The notes under the pieces are model-generated. The model was not told the DNA's origin. It saw nothing but the letters and a program-made list of their open reading frames with translations, and did not search any database. The position numbers and the translations under genes were made by a program. Shown piece after piece: positions 53,869-64,000 of a stretch of 64,000 nt of DNA. Numbering within the stretch: position 1 is the stretch's first letter; every line of letters begins with the position of its first letter. This DNA comes from Macrosoma leucophasiata (taxonomy: Eukaryota; Arthropoda; Insecta; Lepidoptera; Hedylidae), in contig JAWQUS010000008.1 of the NCBI GenBank assembly GCA_036365455.1, positions 21,869,501-21,933,500 on the forward strand, given 5' to 3'.

Positions 53869-56800
53869 CTGTGAACATACGACGTTATTTCGTAAGGAGG
53901 CAGTTAAAGTAAGAAATTGCTTTTTTTATGTAATGGAAATGGCAGACAAGCATGCAGTTCTCATTGATGTTAAGTGATTACTGCAGCCTAAAGACTCCCA
54001 CACAAAGACCATGGTCAAAATGCACATGCGTTACCACTCCTAAGGCCTAAGGTGCTGTGCATCTGTGCCGGAAATTACAGGGCCGTACATTACCACCTGA
54101 CCAGAACACGATAGTGCTGAATACTACCATTTCGCGGCAAGTAAATTAGGTAATGCGGTGGTGCCTACGCGCGGGGGGTCCGTCACTGGAGCTCTACCAC
54201 CAGTATCTTATAAGCCATCGCTAACGCTAATATACACGGAAGTAGCAAGTGATGGTGGATATCAAATACACGCAAGGCTTTGACCTTAAATGATGATCGA
54301 GGAAAATTATTTTGCATACATAGAGAGGAAATTGTTCGCATAGCATACAGAAGTGCGGCATATAAGAGTCACTCTGCAATGAAAACCTCATGAAATCCTA
54401 CAATACGTTCTTTAATTATAATAACAAAAAACACATAAATCAATGTTATTTTTAAAAGTATTTTATTATAGCGGTTTAATAACTCTAAAAACATAAATAA
54501 CGCACTTCTCACACTATAACCATTTTACCAGAGAAATATTATTTTTTATCTTAAGTGAAGTTTCCACAGCTAATCACATAACATGTTTAAAAGTCATGAA
54601 CATTTCGGCCAATGTAAAATTAAAATTATAATAACTAGGATATAGATATGTAGTTCTAGGTATTCCAGATTTTTTACAATCCTTCGCATTTCTCGTGAGT
54701 CGTAGGTACTACCCGATGAAAATGCTGCTAATTTCCAAATGATCTAAGAAGAATACTAATCTACCAATAAAGTATCGCTAGCTCGAAAAATTCTAATTAG
54801 AATATGTTATTATTTAATTATCGCTTAACAGTCGACAAACTTACTGATACGCGGCGTTCGTACAGAGCAAAATATAGGTACAGTTGGTTATAAATAAATA
54901 ATACCTAATGGCAACCTTTGCAACGGTACAGTTGATTGAATTTGTCTAAGATTCTCAGTGGAAAAGTGATGCTTACCGCCAAAGCGTCATACTGGACTTG
55001 GCGCACCACGGCCACCACGGCGAAGGTTAGGAAGACGAGGACAATCAGACCGGTGACTGTGACCATTCCGCTGGTCTCCCACGGAGGCTCCCGCCAGTCC
55101 GGCGCGTGCGCAGCCCGCCCTGACACCCACCACGCCCATAAGGACACACTCACACACGGCACTATAAACCATCCCACTGCCCAGAGCCTCGACAAGTCTC
55201 TACCAACCAAAAACTCAATGTCCTCCACTAAAACTCTCCAACCTGTTGAAATCAAATTATAATTATTATTACTAATGAAAAGCTTCGCTAGTGAATATAA
55301 GTTTCAGTAAATAGATAACCGACAGTAACAACATGTATCTGGCGCTATACACTCTCTACCTACCCCGTAAGGGACTAGGCGTGAAGATACATACATACTA
55401 AATGTATAAAATATGGTACTTATTTGCCTCAATGACATCCAGCGACAGATGATGACAATTTAGTGACAACAAGAAATAATGTTGCACATCGATCATCTGC
55501 ATTTTGGCCTTGGTCTTTGTGTGGGTGTCTATAGGCTGCAGTCATCACTTAACATCAATGTGAACTGCATGCTTATTTGCCACTACCATTACATTAAAAA
55601 AAAATTGAAAAGGATGTGAAAAATTATTATAGCTTACTACATACCTATCTGTCAAACGTTGTCGGATAGTGCTTAATAATAGGATGACAAATACCATATA
55701 TGAGTATAAAGGCAGATATCTCCAATGTGGTGGCGACGCTGACGAGGAAGGGTACTGCCAGGTCCTCCAGCAGCTCCAAGGCCGGAAGCTGGCCGGCCAG
55801 AGTTGCCAGGCCCGCACTCACACCCACCAACGAACTGCCCACCGACAGATGTCGCCACTTGGTGCCGCCCGCGCGACGGAACCGCTCGTACAGAGGGTAC
55901 AATTGTGTTAACTGGAATAAATCATGATGACCTTGATAATGTGTTGGATGGAAATTAATATTTTTAATACTAATTGCAGTTTTGTTTGACAAAACTTAAA
56001 GGTGTGTTCTTTAGTAGATAATGATCATGGCAAACACCGCATGATTGTGTCGGTAAATAAATACAGCTTTAGTCAGCTACACAAACAGATGCGGCGCGGC
56101 ACACCTGATATACACCATACGATACGAGATATTTTGCCTCTATCAGATATTATGAAGCAACCTATCCAGTTAGTAGGTAGTACCACACCATACTATGACG
56201 TCCACGTACACGATCATTATACCTCCTCCAATAGAATCTATAATTTTTATGTTATATTTAATATTAATATTACATTGTTTTTAATAGGTAACTAACTGCC
56301 TCGGTAGCCTAGTGGTAGCAGACCACTACTACTACGCTGAGGGCCTGGGTTCGATTCCGGGGTCGTGGGTTATCAGAGATAATGGTGTAAAGTCCTTTAT
56401 CGCTGGTTCTATTGGGCTTTTTCCATTTTCTGGCAGTTTCCCAGTACCTCGAACTTTGGTAATGTGCCCGAAGATGTCAACAGGCTCGCCACCTCTTAAA
56501 AGGGCCAAAACGTAACCGCCGAATCGTGGATGTTTGCATGTATGCTTGAATGCATGCATTTACCCCTTCGGGAATTACAGGCGTGAAGTTATTTTTTTTA
56601 TTATGAAACGAAGGTGACAATCAAGCATTCAGTACACATTTATGTTAGTGATGACTGCAGCCTATAGACACAAAGACCAGAGATCGAAATGAAGATGCGT
56701 TGCCACCACTGAGACCTGTTGTTTTATCTTATTACGGGGCCATACATTACCATCTAACCGGACCACTATAGCGCTGAACACTAGCATTTGGCGGCAGAAA

Positions 56801-59800
56801 GATTAGGTAATGCGGTCTCGAGCTGCACACACTCTGCCACTCTGCTACACTAGGACTCTACCACCAGTAAACGTTTCAGTTCCTGGTAACGTACAGGAAG
56901 GTCAAGTTGAATCGATCATTTGTAGAATCGATCATTTGCAGAATCGGTCATTTCGATAATCATTCATTTATAGAATTGTACGAGATTTCAGATTCCGTTT
57001 TAGCGTTGAATGTTGTTACGTAAAAGAAATGTCGTCTCAAATCTTGAGATGAAAGCATTTCGACTTTACTCGTCAAGTTGGGGGGGATATTACAAGACAT
57101 ATCTTTAAAAAATCTCACCATAGTAATAATGCCTGATAAAATGAGAGTGGCAAATATGAGCAAAGGCCACTCTTTGCTCAGGTCCTTTTCGAGAGCCACT
57201 TGGTACGTAGTGACGAGGACCGCCAGCGACGTCTGGTCTCTCGTCACGGATCCACTGATACCAAACCAGAAAAGAACACCCATCCAACTTGCTAGTATAT
57301 TTATTCCAATAATCACTAGTGTCGTCCTGCAAACATTAACTTAATAAATATTAAGGTTCGGTTGCACCAAATATTTGTTGAAATTATGGAAAATTGTGAA
57401 CAGTAACATTGACTTATACCTACTTATAGAAATGCGTTGCACCAGCGTATTTTCAACATTGTGAAAGTTAAAAGGGTTGCAAGGAGAGTAACATCTGACA
57501 GATATTATAACTATTTTTTTCTTTAATAGTGTACAATTACATACTTAATGTAAAATACATATAAAAAGTCACAAAAATAAAATAAACTATACTAATTCAA
57601 GGCCGGTTTCTCCAATTATTGTCCCCCATGCTAGTCATACAATTTAACAATAACTTTAATCATCATGTAACAATGTTCCAATGTTCAAATGGTGTAACTG
57701 ATTTATTGTTTAACCGGTACTTATATCAATTTGTTAAAGCTAATGTAAGATGTCAGTACTGTCAGTAGGTATTTAACAGCTTCTACTAAGTATTACATTT
57801 ATTGGCGACAAGTTCACGCGACCATGGCACTTCTATCGTCTTGTTATTTAGATTTCTGTGCTTGAGATTTACGATTTAAGATTAATGTTCTTTACATTTC
57901 AAAGTATCTATATATTTTAGTGTTCTTTAATCTCGCGCTAGCTACCTAATTGGTATTTAGTAAAATACCAATCAAGTAGCTACGAAAATTAATAATTTAA
58001 ACCACTTAAAACTTATATTTTCCTGTATCCCGTGATCTGAGAAGTGAATAGCCTGCTACTGCTTCTTTTTACATCGATATAAATTTATTGCTTATATTAT
58101 ACATGCTCAAAGATCTTGTAAAGCTTACCGATTTCAAATTGACTTACCACTGAATATTCGTATTCGCGTACACTGTGTCGCCAGCTGATATAAGATAGCC
58201 ACCGGCCACTTGAGTCGACAGAAAGGCTTGAGTCAGCGCCGCGTGCCAAATATCGGCATCAACCAAATGTTGCCAGTCCTCCTTTACATTTATAAATGCA
58301 ACATCCCTCCAGTCGCCGATCGTCGACACGATCACAATATTCAGTATCAACAGCGTCGGCGCCGATACATAAAATATCTTTTTCATCAATTTGATCGGGT
58401 TGTAGAGTCTAGAATTACGGATAATGGTATTTTGATCTGTTTACTAAGGTTTAAGACATGGACGGATTTATATGCATCTATATAATTTTTTTTCGCAATG
58501 GAAGTGGAAAACCAGCTTGCAGTTCACATTGATGTTAAGTGATGAGTGCAGCCTAAAGACACCCACACAAAGACCAAGGTCAAAATGCGTTACCACTCCT
58601 GAGGCCTAAGGTGTTATGCCTCTGTGCCGGAAATTACAAGGCCATACATTACCACCTGACCGGAACACGATAGTGCTAAACACTACCAGTTAGCGGCAAG
58701 TATATTAGGTAATGAGGCGGTGCCTACGCCCGCGAGCTCCGTCACTGGAGCTCTCATTAAAAAAAATACGTATATGAAAATTTGCAACCCATCTGCCTAT
58801 TAAATAGGGGAAGTGCCACTCCAATGAGCCCATGTGGTAAAGTGAATAATGACAACATGCACAATAGTATGTATAGGCGGTCCCTCAGCTGAGCCAAGTG
58901 CATTTTTCTATACATATTATAAAACGAAAGTCCCCTACCGCATCTGTCCGTCTGTGTGTCTGTTCGCGATAAACTGAAAGACCCACTGCTCGGGTTCTCA
59001 TGTGGTTTTCACCAATAGATACCTAGAATGATTCTTAGGGAAGGTTTGTGTACCTTTATAGTTTGTTAAAGTTTTGTGTCGGATGTGTGATGAGAACCAC
59101 TGCTAAAAAGAATAAAAACATGTTGTTCATCGGGTTCCAAAAGTCAAATATTTTGAGAACTATGCATAATTAATAATAATGGCAACCCTTTTTACTTCTC
59201 ACTGCTGGGCACGAGTCTATCCCCTTTTTTTGGGAAGGCCTGAAGCTTACGTTACAACGCTGCGCCAATGCGGGTTGGTCGAGATACGGGTTAGTGACCA
59301 ACCCGCTGTCGGATGTTTTCAAACCGCCCATAAGACCTCCGACAAGGTTAAACGACTGCTATCTATACATAAAATATCTTTTTCATAAATTTGATCGGGT
59401 TGTAGAGTCTAGAATTACGGATAATGGTATTTTGATCTGTTTACTAAGGTTTAAGACATGGACGGATGTTATAAGCATCTATATAATTTTTTTTCGCAAT
59501 GGAAGTGGAAAACCAGCTTGCAGTTCACATTGATGTTAAGTGATGAGTGCAGCCTAAAGACACCCACACAAAGACCAAGGTCAAAATGCGTTACCACTCC
59601 TGAGGCCTAAGGTGTTATGCCTCTGTGCCGGAAATTACAAGGCCATACATTACCACCTGACCGGAACACGATAGTGCTAAACACTACCAGTTAGCGGCAA
59701 GTATATTAGGTAATGAGGCGGTGCCTACGCCCGCGAGCTCCGTCACTGGAGCTCTACTACCAGTATACAATGCACGACAGGATCATTAAAAAAAAAAACG

Positions 59801-62800
59801 TATATGAAAATTTGCAACCCATCTGCCTATTAAATAGGGGAAGTGCCACTCCAATGAGCCCATGTGGTAAAGTGAATAATGACAACATGCACAATAGTAT
59901 GTATAGGCGGTCCCTCAGCTGAGCCAAGTGCATTTTTCTATACATATTATAAAACGAAAGTCCCCTGCCGCATCTGTCCGTCTGTGTGTCTGTTCGCGAT
60001 AAACTGAAAGACCCACTGCTCGGGTTCTCATGTGGTTTTCACCAATAGATACCTAGAATGATTCTTAGGGAAGGTTTGTGTACCTTTATAGTTTGTTAAA
60101 GTTTTGTGTCGGATGTGTGATGAGAACCACTGCTAAAAAGAATAAAAACATGTTGTTCATCGGGTTCCAAAAGTCAAATATTTTGAGAACTATGCATAAT
60201 TAATAATAATGGCAACCCTTTTTACTTCTCACTGCTGGGCACGAGTCTATCCCCTTTTTTTGGGAAGGCTTTTTTTGAGATACGGGTTAGTGACCAACCC
60301 GCTGTCGGATGTTTTCAAACCGCCCATAAGACCTCCGACAAGGTTAAACGACTGCTATCTATCGATAGCAACCGGGACCGACGGCTTAACGTGCCCTCCG
60401 AAGCACGGAAACGCGCATTTTAATTTACCACTAGCGGTCACCCATCACACACCCTCTGTTGTGATCTACACCAGCCGCGGGGCCATTCGCACTTGAACTA
60501 TGCATACTGCACCTAAACCTTAGAGAATCTGGAGCTGAACTTTTTCTATAAAATAAAATTAAATTAAATACGCTTACACTCACAGCTCCACATTAGGTAT
60601 TATATAAACCTGTGTCGTAGATGCCGTTGTACACATACAACACACACACAAACACCCAGACCCGAAACAAATATCTATAGGTTATACAAATATTTGTTCC
60701 GGACCCTTCGAATCAAACGGTGGTTTAGCACCGCTGGACTAACCGGGTCGTAAAGTCGGGTCGTTCTATATTTATATTATTCTGCTATCTCTGTAGGTGA
60801 AAAAACTGGATTAGGTAGATATACTCACACAAACGGAAACAGGATCCAAAGAGCAGATACAATCAATGATATCGCTATGTAATACTCCGGCTGTTCGTTA
60901 ACAGGCATCAATAAGGTCCCACTGCAATAAATTAACGTTTTATTACAAAAAGCGGCCATGAGTGAGTTGGACTCGTGTTCACGGGTTTAAGTACAATAAA
61001 CAAATGTTTACAGTTTAAAATTCACTTATTTGTTTACACGTTCATGTTTGCCAAATATTCACCATACCAAACTCCAATTCAATCCGTCTAGTACTTTCAG
61101 ATAAAATCGGCTGTAACAGACGGACGAACAAACAGACAGACGCATGAGTGATCTTATAAGGCTTCCATTATTTCTCTTGAGGTACGCAACCTTAAAAATA
61201 ATGTATATGTAGGTATGTATCTTCACGCCAGATCCCTGACGGGGTATGCAGGGTGTGGAGCGCCTGATATCCATTTATAAATAATGTATTTGCTCATATG
61301 TAACATCTTATACGGGGGTACAAAACAACGAGATTAATATACAAACAGCCGGTTCCGTTTTACGTCGTATATTTCCACGTCATATTCTGTCATCTTAATG
61401 TGGGAAAGTGTGGTAAATTGACTTCCGGAAACTGGAACCGTGCTACCAAGGGGCCTGTCTAGTACTTTTGTACGTATAGGTCAATGGACACAAAAGCTAT
61501 ATTTGAAAAATTTTGGATAAGCGAAAAGTACCCAGACTGTAGGTACATTTTAGAAGTAGGTACCTTGTACTTAATTTGGTAGTCAGGGCAAGTCAAAAAA
61601 AAATCTTACTTTATACAAGAAGCGTTGTTTTCAGTTTCATTATCAATCTGAAAGAAATATTAATTAATATTTCAAACATGTGGTTTTTTCAAAATTTTAC
61701 GCTAAGAAGTTACGAAGATGGTCATTTCATTGCCTATTTTCTTTAATAACTTGAAAAACATAAGTAATAAAATTATTAAAAAATGTATATTCGTGATCCT
61801 TGGGGCCGTTCAAATATTACGTAAGCACTATGGAGGGGCGGGGGGGTCTTTGCTCTGCTTATTTTGGATGACATGGGGGGTAGGGGAGTCTAGATGATGA
61901 TTACGTCATCGGTAGTTATTTACTTATTACATCAGTAAAATCTAATCTCTATCCTAAATCTATTTTCTTATTTCTAAACTTATAATTATAACATTATAAT
62001 TATTATATAAAAAAAACAATACATTAATTGAAAAATGTTTACGTAAACATGGGGGGAGGGGGTAAGAGCTTTCCTTACTTTTGCTGACAAGGGGGATGGG
62101 GGGGTAAAGAATTGTAATAAATCTGCTTACGTAATACTTGAACGGCCCCCTTAAAATGAGACCAATTGTTGAAAACTTTGAAATTTATCCCCCAAAACTA
62201 CTCTCATAGCTACAATTTATTTATTTTCGTTACACGTTAATGTTTGGGTCACTGATTAAGGTAACATGTGCTTAACTTTCTATTAAGTCCAGTTCTTTTG
62301 AAAACATCGATTGTGTCAGACGGACGGACAGACAGACACACGAGTGATCTTATAAGACATCCGTTTTTCCTTAGTTACAGATCCCTAAAAACAATGACGA
62401 TGTCCTTGGCGCAAAAATAGACATTTATTCTAACAGCACGTAACGGTTATAGAAGAAGCCGCAGCATTTGTTAGCTTACCATTTCAATAACTTGTTCTTC
62501 GCAATTCCAAAACGAAATCGAATGATTTATGGTGTAAAAAAAATACATTACTGTTATAGCAACATAGTTCACCGTGTACACAGCACCCAAGAATGATACA
62601 AGCAGCCTCAAGTAGCCAACACCTGAATTTTTAAAACAAATTACTATTTATTCAAGTACAACGTTCATAACAAATTATTATAAATGTTACTTAGTATAAA
62701 ATGGCATAACCTCTAAAAAATGGAACTGCTCTCCAAACTCCAACCGCATCTTGCTGGCTCAACTGTCCCACCGCTAGCTGCAGAAGCACGGCAGGCGAGG

Positions 62801-63094
62801 CCACTAACACCATGGCAACGGTTAGGACTGTCGTGTACGACAACCCACCGTAGCGAAATGCATCTCTTGGCGTCCGCCATGTACTGTTGAAACTGAACGC
62901 AACGGCGATGGTACACAAATGTGCGCGAATAAGGGTCCAACTCAAAGCCTAAAAATAAGAAATAAGTTAGAGTGTTCAGTCATATCGATCAACTCGATGC
63001 ACGTGTTAGAGGGTATAATTTTTCCATTATAAACATAAACCCTATTATATTACCGATACTTCAAACTTACCTTTATCTTGAAAGGAGATAACAT
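53398..63094 (-). CDS. Divergent SLC6-family (sodium/neurotransmitter symporter-like) transporter, ten exons
   Basis: Exons, 5' to 3': 63094-63071, 62948-62711, 62622-62480, 61647-61610, 60921-60829, 58408-58148, 57326-57119, 55911-55695, 55242-54977, 53868-53398. All have GT..AG borders and matching phase; the sum is 1959 nt, or 652 residues. Twelve membrane spans fit the SLC6 fold: TM1-2 in exon 2, TM3 in exon 3, a loop with two sequons (NET, NAS) and Cys128/Cys146, TM4-6, TM7-8, TM9-10, the family hallmark 'IYG-x-R...DIEFL..R' before TM11, TM12, and a C-tail with 'HWGPRDP'. The family moves amino acids, transmitters or osmolytes across plasma membranes with Na+ (often Cl-). Odd points: the TM1 motif G-N-x-W-R-F-P reads N-S-T-W-R-T-P, the NGGG region reads YGGL, and the N-terminus before TM1 is very short. 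Substrate unknown; it may not be a classical Na+ symporter. Confidence 0.87.
53927..54206 (-). repeat. SINE-A copy in the last intron
   Basis: Complete reverse copy, 'ttatgtaatggaaatggc' to 'gagctctaccaccagta', in the same transcriptional orientation as the transporter gene. Confidence 0.78.
54977..55242 (-). CDS. SLC6-like gene, exon 9 (TM11-TM12)
   Basis: Acceptor 'gatttcaacag', donor GCG|GTAAGC. Encodes 'WRVLVEDIEFLVGRDLSRLW', TM11, and TM12 'VTVTGLIVLVFLTFAVVAVV'. GC-ending codons contrast with the introns. Confidence 0.9.
55491..55603 (+). repeat. SINE-A, 5'-truncated
   Basis: Only the last third ('atctgcattttggccttgg' to 'ccactaccattacatt') plus an A tail, about 90 bp upstream of the exon 8 donor on the plus-strand map. 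Confidence 0.65.
55695..55911 (-). CDS. SLC6-like gene, exon 8 (TM9-TM10)
   Basis: Acceptor 'atttattccag', donor G|GTATTT. Encodes 'LTQLYPLYERFRRAGG', TM9 and TM10 ending 'FILIYG', which runs straight into the hallmark continued in exon 9. Confidence 0.88.
56296..56590 (+). repeat. SINE-T copy, complete
   Basis: Best plus-strand copy: head 'tgcctcggtagcctagtgg' with A-box, B-box 'gggttcgattccggg', body, and end 'gggaattacaggcgtgaag'. Lies in intron 7, antisense to the gene. Confidence 0.82.
56607..56869 (-). repeat. SINE-A copy
   Basis: Reverse copy next to the SINE-T, with several small deletions, ending 'gactctaccaccagta'. Confidence 0.7.
57119..57326 (-). CDS. SLC6-like gene, exon 7 (TM7 to TM8)
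   Basis: Acceptor 'taatgtttgcag', donor ATG|GTGAGA. Encodes 'TTLVIIGINILASWMGVLF' (TM7), a shortened extracellular loop 4 without the usual GPGLAFxxYPE, and TM8 'WPLLIFATLILSGIITM'. Confidence 0.87.
58148..58408 (-). CDS. SLC6-like gene, exon 6 (TM5-TM6)
   Basis: Acceptor 'ccgtaattctag', donor TG|GTAAGT. Reads 'KLMKKIFYVSAPTLLIL' (family: GKVVYFTA..P) through TM5, then 'IWHAALTQAFLSTQVAGGYL' (family: WxDAAxQIFFSLxxGxGxL). The first 42 bases are duplicated at 59367-59408. Confidence 0.9.
58367..60362. repeat. Tandem duplication of about 1 kb in intron 5
   Basis: 58367-59366 (1000 bp) is repeated as 59367-60362. Indels include about 28 bp present only in copy 2 near 59755 and about 35 bp of element D lost from copy 2 near 60270. 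The joint at 59366/59367 links 'ctatctat' of an element D to 'acataaaatatc' of exon 6, with 2 bp of microhomology. Each copy contains a reverse SINE-A (58496-58754 and 59497-59763). Confidence 0.9.
59177..59366 (+). mobile_element. Element D, cut by the duplication joint
   Basis: 'ataatggcaacccttttta' to 'gactgctatctat', then the joint. The uncut counterpart is 60207-60490. Confidence 0.6.
60207..60490 (+). mobile_element. Element D, internally deleted
   Basis: Continues past 'ctatctatcgatagcaacc' to 'ccagccgcggggccattcgc', close to the family's other end. Part of the first 120 bp has been lost. Confidence 0.6.
60575..60765 (-). repeat. SINE-R copy (tRNA-derived)
   Basis: On the minus strand: head 'cggttagtccagcggtgc' and 'tgattcgaagggtccgg', then body to 'gtgtaagcgtatttaatt'. 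Partner of 27625-27835. Confidence 0.65.
60829..60921 (-). CDS. SLC6-like gene, exon 5 (TM4)
   Basis: Acceptor 'aatttattgcag', donor GT|GTGAGT. Encodes 'GTLLMPVNEQPEYYIAI' and TM4; 'PE(Y/F)Y' at the membrane border is typical of the family. Confidence 0.87.
61211..61272 (-). mobile_element. LINE-C 3' scrap
   Basis: 'atgtatcttcacgccagatc' and 'cggggtatgcagggtgtgg' match the LINE-C end. In intron 4. Confidence 0.6.
61610..61647 (-). CDS. SLC6-like gene, exon 4 (38-nt micro-exon)
   Basis: Acceptor 'atatttctttcag', donor AA|GTAAGA. Encodes 'IDNETENNASCI', two N-glycosylation sequons and the second loop cysteine. It is the only way to reconcile phase 0 at the end of exon 3 with phase 2 at the start of exon 5. 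Confidence 0.8.
61802..62149. mobile_element. Terminal-inverted-repeat element in intron 3
   Basis: Ends 'ggggccgttcaaatatta' plus 'cgtaagca' and, inverted, 'ggggccgttcaagtatta' plus 'cgtaagca' pair almost perfectly over about 25 bp. The interior has G-rich runs ('ggggcggggggg', 'ggggggaggggg') and a second palindrome 'tttacgtaaa'. Non-coding MITE. Confidence 0.75.
62480..62622 (-). CDS. SLC6-like gene, exon 3 (TM3)
   Basis: Acceptor 'aaaaattcag', donor ATG|GTAAGC. Begins 'VGYLRLLVSFLGAVYTVNY', matching the family's GxGY...YY region of TM3. Ends in the extracellular loop with the first loop cysteine ('SFWNCEEQ'). Confidence 0.87.
62711..62948 (-). CDS. SLC6-like gene, exon 2 (TM1-TM2)
   Basis: Acceptor 'ttatttttag', donor G|GTTATG (weak at +3). 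Encodes residues 9-87, including the altered motif 'FNSTWRTPRDAFRYGG' and TM2 followed by 'LQLAVGQLSQQ', the counterpart of the family's 'LE..LGQ'. Confidence 0.85.
63071..63094 (-). CDS. SLC6-like gene, exon 1 (start codon)
   Basis: Eight codons, MLSPFKIK, ending AAG|GTAAGT, a perfect donor in phase 0. An in-frame TGA lies three codons upstream, so this ATG is the likely start. A second ATG 10 bases upstream is out of frame and would give a small upstream ORF. Confidence 0.7.
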
Positions 63095-64000
63095 AATTAA
63101 TCATTAAAACTAAACAACGCAGTGACACATTCTAGTGATATCTAAAAGAGATCACAGTAGAACATACTTGTTGAAATAGAGCCGCGAAACTGCATCTGAC
63201 AATCAACTGAGAGACGGTTCTACATCGTCCTAGATAGTCGCGAGATAAACTGATATCGGATGTATCGTTGAATCGATCTCTCGGGGTTCACTTATCAGCG
63301 CAACATTTCGAGTGGTTTCCCTGCAGATTGTTTACATTGAGATATCGTTGGCTGGTGGTACACCTGCATTCATAGATATTCCTCTCCAAATATTATGACT
63401 CACACACAAGACTTAACAACAGAAACGATGCTAATTATACTTATGTTTATACGTGTAACCTCTTGATTTGAAGAGGTACGGGAGGTATATCGATCGAGAT
63501 ATTTGGTGCTCCACAGTCTCTGCCTACCCCTCTCGGCTTGAAGATACATACACGCAAACTAGACTTGGATAACGAGATACCTACATTTGAATGTGATCTT
63601 CGCAATTATGTATTATGCCAAGAATGGATATACATAGAATAGTTCAGGATGTCGGTTGAGGTAACAAAATTTTAATCTCCTGAACAAAAACAAGAACTCG
63701 CATGCGGTATATTTTGTGTCGATTAACCATAATATTAATTCTACGAATGATTCAGATAGTTCGGACACTCACAAACTGTTGAAAAAATAAATATAACGTC
63801 TAGGGCATTTTGTTCCTCCCGTCTCACAAACCCCATAAATTTGATGTATTTACGGCACATGGGTCATAATGGGGCAAATCAAACAATAATATGACATTTA
63901 TTATAATTTTATTGACATTAAAAGTACGCTACTATGATATTTAATGTAGACTGCTACAGTGCGTAATGTTTTTAATTTTAAACAAACATTAAAATAAATT
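63095..64000. other. Upstream region of the SLC6-like gene
   Basis: No further exon seen. It should hold the 5' UTR and promoter of the minus-strand gene. 63480-63550 contains a LINE-C scrap. I see no clear TATA or DRE close to the start codon. Confidence 0.35.

Noticed and set aside
54936..55262. A 108-codon plus-strand frame
   Set aside because: Antisense to transporter exon 9, which has correct splice sites and family motifs.

Overview
The window looks like an AT-rich nuclear genome segment from a moth or butterfly (Lepidoptera). The evidence is the intron-split genes, the many short retroelements with A-rich or simple-repeat tails, and the end motifs of repeat families common in lepidopteran genomes (for example the 'actagctgttgcccgcg...' and '...cagccgttctcgagttttagcg' types). 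Host genes take up only a few percent of the sequence. I see no bacterial genes, CRISPR array, rRNA or convincing functional tRNA.

Host genes, all on the minus strand. (1) Positions 53398-63094 hold what appears to be a complete ten-exon gene for a divergent SLC6-family (sodium/neurotransmitter symporter-like) transporter. Every junction has GT..AG signals and compatible phase, and the model sums to 1959 nt (652 residues plus stop). It includes a 38-nt micro-exon. (2) A single exon at 12410-12572 encodes most of an SH2 domain closely resembling the C-terminal SH2 of SHP2/corkscrew. (3) A GC-rich exon at 39218-39372 looks like a first coding exon of an unrecognised gene. (4) A DRE plus initiator arrangement at 31645-31694 looks like a core promoter.

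Everything else is a dense, nested community of mobile elements. One family of about 290 bp (here SINE-A) occurs at about 25 places. Others are SINE-B (about 370 bp), a tRNA-headed SINE-T (about 310 bp), a second tRNA-headed family (SINE-R), element D (about 360 bp), LINE 3' ends of several types, and MITE-like elements with target duplications resembling Harbinger (3 bp), hAT (8 bp), Mutator-like (about 10 bp) and mariner (TA) insertions. Two transposase genes stand out. One is an intact DD34D mariner (element 47942-49226). The other is a freshly broken Tc1/mariner relative with an unusually long D-to-E spacing (4159-5404), carrying one stop codon and one frameshift.

Layout. 0-6 kb: old LINE and SINE debris around the long-spacer transposase. 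6-12 kb: repeats and hairpins. 12.4 kb: SH2 exon. 13-16 kb: a 101-bp tandem array with a SINE inside it, and MITEs. 16-30 kb: LINE ends, SINE-B copies, and an RTE-type insertion with a perfect 12-bp target duplication. 30-43 kb: putative promoter, MITEs, a foldback copy of element D, the unknown exon and a palindromic TA-flanked MITE. 43-46 kb: a retroelement whose inside has expanded into a 122-126 bp minisatellite. 47-53 kb: mariner, MULE-like and hAT-like insertions nested in SINEs. 53-63 kb: the SLC6-like gene. Its introns carry many SINEs and a 1-kb tandem duplication that copies one splice acceptor.

Family letters (SINE-A, element D and so on) are my own labels. Repeat boundaries were read by eye and may be off by several bases.
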